64,000 nt of DNA, from NCBI RefSeq assembly GCF_020497125.1, contig NC_059082.1, forward strand, positions 23,210,965 to 23,274,964. Reading direction: 5' to 3'. The DNA is from Mauremys mutica (lineage: Eukaryota; Chordata; Testudines; Geoemydidae). Each line of letters begins with the position of its first letter. Position 1 is the first letter of the stretch. The notes beneath the pieces were generated by a model. The model was given only the letters and a program-made list of their open reading frames with translations. It searched no databases and was not told where the DNA came from. Both the position numbers and the translations under genes were made by a program. Of this stretch, positions 62,545-64,000 are shown piece after piece.

Positions 62545-64000
62545 CAGTGTGGCAAGTCATCTGCGATGCTGGGGCCCTATGAGTAAGGGGAACAGTTACG
62601 ACAGCTGGGAATCTGTTGTTAAAGCTCAACTCTGCTCCACACGCCCCCAGCAGGGCTCTCACACCAGAACTTAGAGTTGCCTCCACCTAAAGAATGTCCA
62701 AGGGAAGAAAAACCCTCCCTGCTCTTCCAGGAGTTAATGCCTCTCTAAAGTGGCCATCTGCAAGATTCCTGTTTCATTAAAAGGACTTTTAATGCATCTC
62801 AGCCCCCTCACTGTGTCTCCTCAGAATCTCTAATTAATCTTTGATGTGGTGTTACAGTATAGTTATGTACCTGCTTTGCTAGCTCTACAATTTCCAGTGA
62901 AAGACACACAATATATATCATATTGGGCATTATAGACTCTGAACTGTCAATTCCCTCTGCCATGTTTGCATTGTGCCATGTCATGCTGGCAGTATAGCTG
63001 GTTGTAAGATCTCAGACTCAAGAACCCATTGCAGAATATGACATCAAGGAAAGATTTTCATTCCCTGTAGTGGGGTTAACAGGGACCCAGGGTTCCAATA
63101 GCCCCAGATCAGCTTTACTAAAACAAAACAAAAAGAAACAAAAACTAGACGAAGTCGCTCGCTAAGTATAAAGAAAAGCTGCCAACAGCTCTGAACCCCT
63201 ACAGCTGGTATGGTTAGTACCATCCATTGTACCAATAGCAGTAGATCACCACACTGCACAGGATGATGGTGTAATGGTGAGTTCAGCATCAGTGAATATT
63301 TTCCCAGTGTCTCACAATTATGGAAATGCCTTTGCTAGTAACTTTGGATCCGTTGTGAAAATTCAGTGTTTGATAACCCACAAAATTTCTCATTTGGTGC
63401 CTGAGGCTGGGGTGGGGGGCGGATGTACCAATGGCTGCAAATCAGGATTCAACACAAAAGCATGTAGGTAAGAATCAAGACCTCATAAAGCCTTCTAATC
63501 CTGAACTTCTTAATGTAGCACCGTATCTACCTTTGTTTCTATTGAAACTTAGATTTTAAATTGGTACACACATGGAGGAAGGAGGACACAAGGGTAATTT
63601 GGAACAAGGGAGCTTCCCAAATCATAGCCAGTTCATTAACGAGCAGCAATTTAATATGGGCCACATTATTCCCTCAAGTAATGTGCATCTCCTATTGAAA
63701 TCAAATAAAATTTACTTCTGTATGCACAACAGATGATTATAGGTAATTCCCTCACACTGAAACTTTCACCTCAGGTAAATTACCTGTAATCACCTGCTCA
63801 TCCCAAGTTTATATTTGATAACTGTTTCTATAACTCCTTCATTGGCACCACTCTGGTGACAATAAGGGGTGTCTACTTAAGGGAAAAAAATTATAGGCAT
63901 GACCAATATTCAGTTTCTCCCTTCCCTCTTGCTGTCTAGTCTGTTAGGCCAAGTGTGATTGCTGAACAAATGTTGGTTATGGAAAATAAACCCTATTTTA
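62545..64000. other. Gene-free stretch to the window end
   Basis: No supported gene, RNA or complete repeat. The 63,000-63,290 part (TGTAGTGGGGTTAACAGGGA, then CCCAGGGTTCC) looked repeat-like but could not be tied to a family or to termini. Confidence 0.5.

Overview
The window looks like nuclear DNA from a sauropsid vertebrate, most probably a turtle. It is AT-rich and non-coding, with no operons, no dense ORFs and no recognisable host exon. It is strewn with repeat families I know from chelonian and, more broadly, archosauromorph genomes: CR1 and L3-type LINE tails, MIR-type SINE relics, many short palindromic MITEs built around 'CCATTGAAGTCAATGG'-like cores, hAT MITEs with CAGGG(G/C)CGGC termini, Harbinger-like elements beginning GGGTATGTCTACAC or ending in GTAGACGTGCCC, and 0.8-1.1 kb LTRs with 5-bp target duplications. 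Family assignment is from memory. A crocodilian is the main alternative.

Layout: 1-15,003 is gene-free sequence with scattered hairpin MITEs and one decayed Harbinger-like piece (about 3,509-3,650). 15,004-16,061 holds a MIR relic, an L3 tail and a well-delimited Harbinger MITE with TTA target duplications. 19,334-23,851 is the only stretch with real protein-coding ancestry. It is a nearly full-length but dead hAT transposon (ZMYM1-like/DUF4371 transposase, minus strand) interrupted by a 1.2-kb GC-rich fold-back element (21,145-22,347) with a perfect 8-bp target duplication. 28,240-29,668 carries a CR1 3' end and a 99-bp local duplication. 30,506-30,818 is an hAT MITE with a perfect 8-bp duplication. 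32,606-34,739 is a 2.1-kb Harbinger-like non-autonomous element with internal repeated motifs. 42,436-43,247 is a minus-strand solo LTR. 49,297-49,495 is another hAT MITE, and about 50,130-50,810 is a degraded CR1. 57,249-57,370 is a (GT)50(GA)11 microsatellite. 61,406-62,539 is a plus-strand solo LTR.

No functional protein-coding gene, rRNA, tRNA or CRISPR array could be supported. The window is best read as an intergenic desert or a very large intron whose structure comes almost wholly from transposable elements. The most interesting objects are the nested fold-back insertion, which creates a CpG-rich palindrome inside a dead transposase, an exact 36-bp direct repeat at 51.7/52.7 kb, the 99-bp duplication at 28.7/29.6 kb and the internally repetitive Harbinger-like element.
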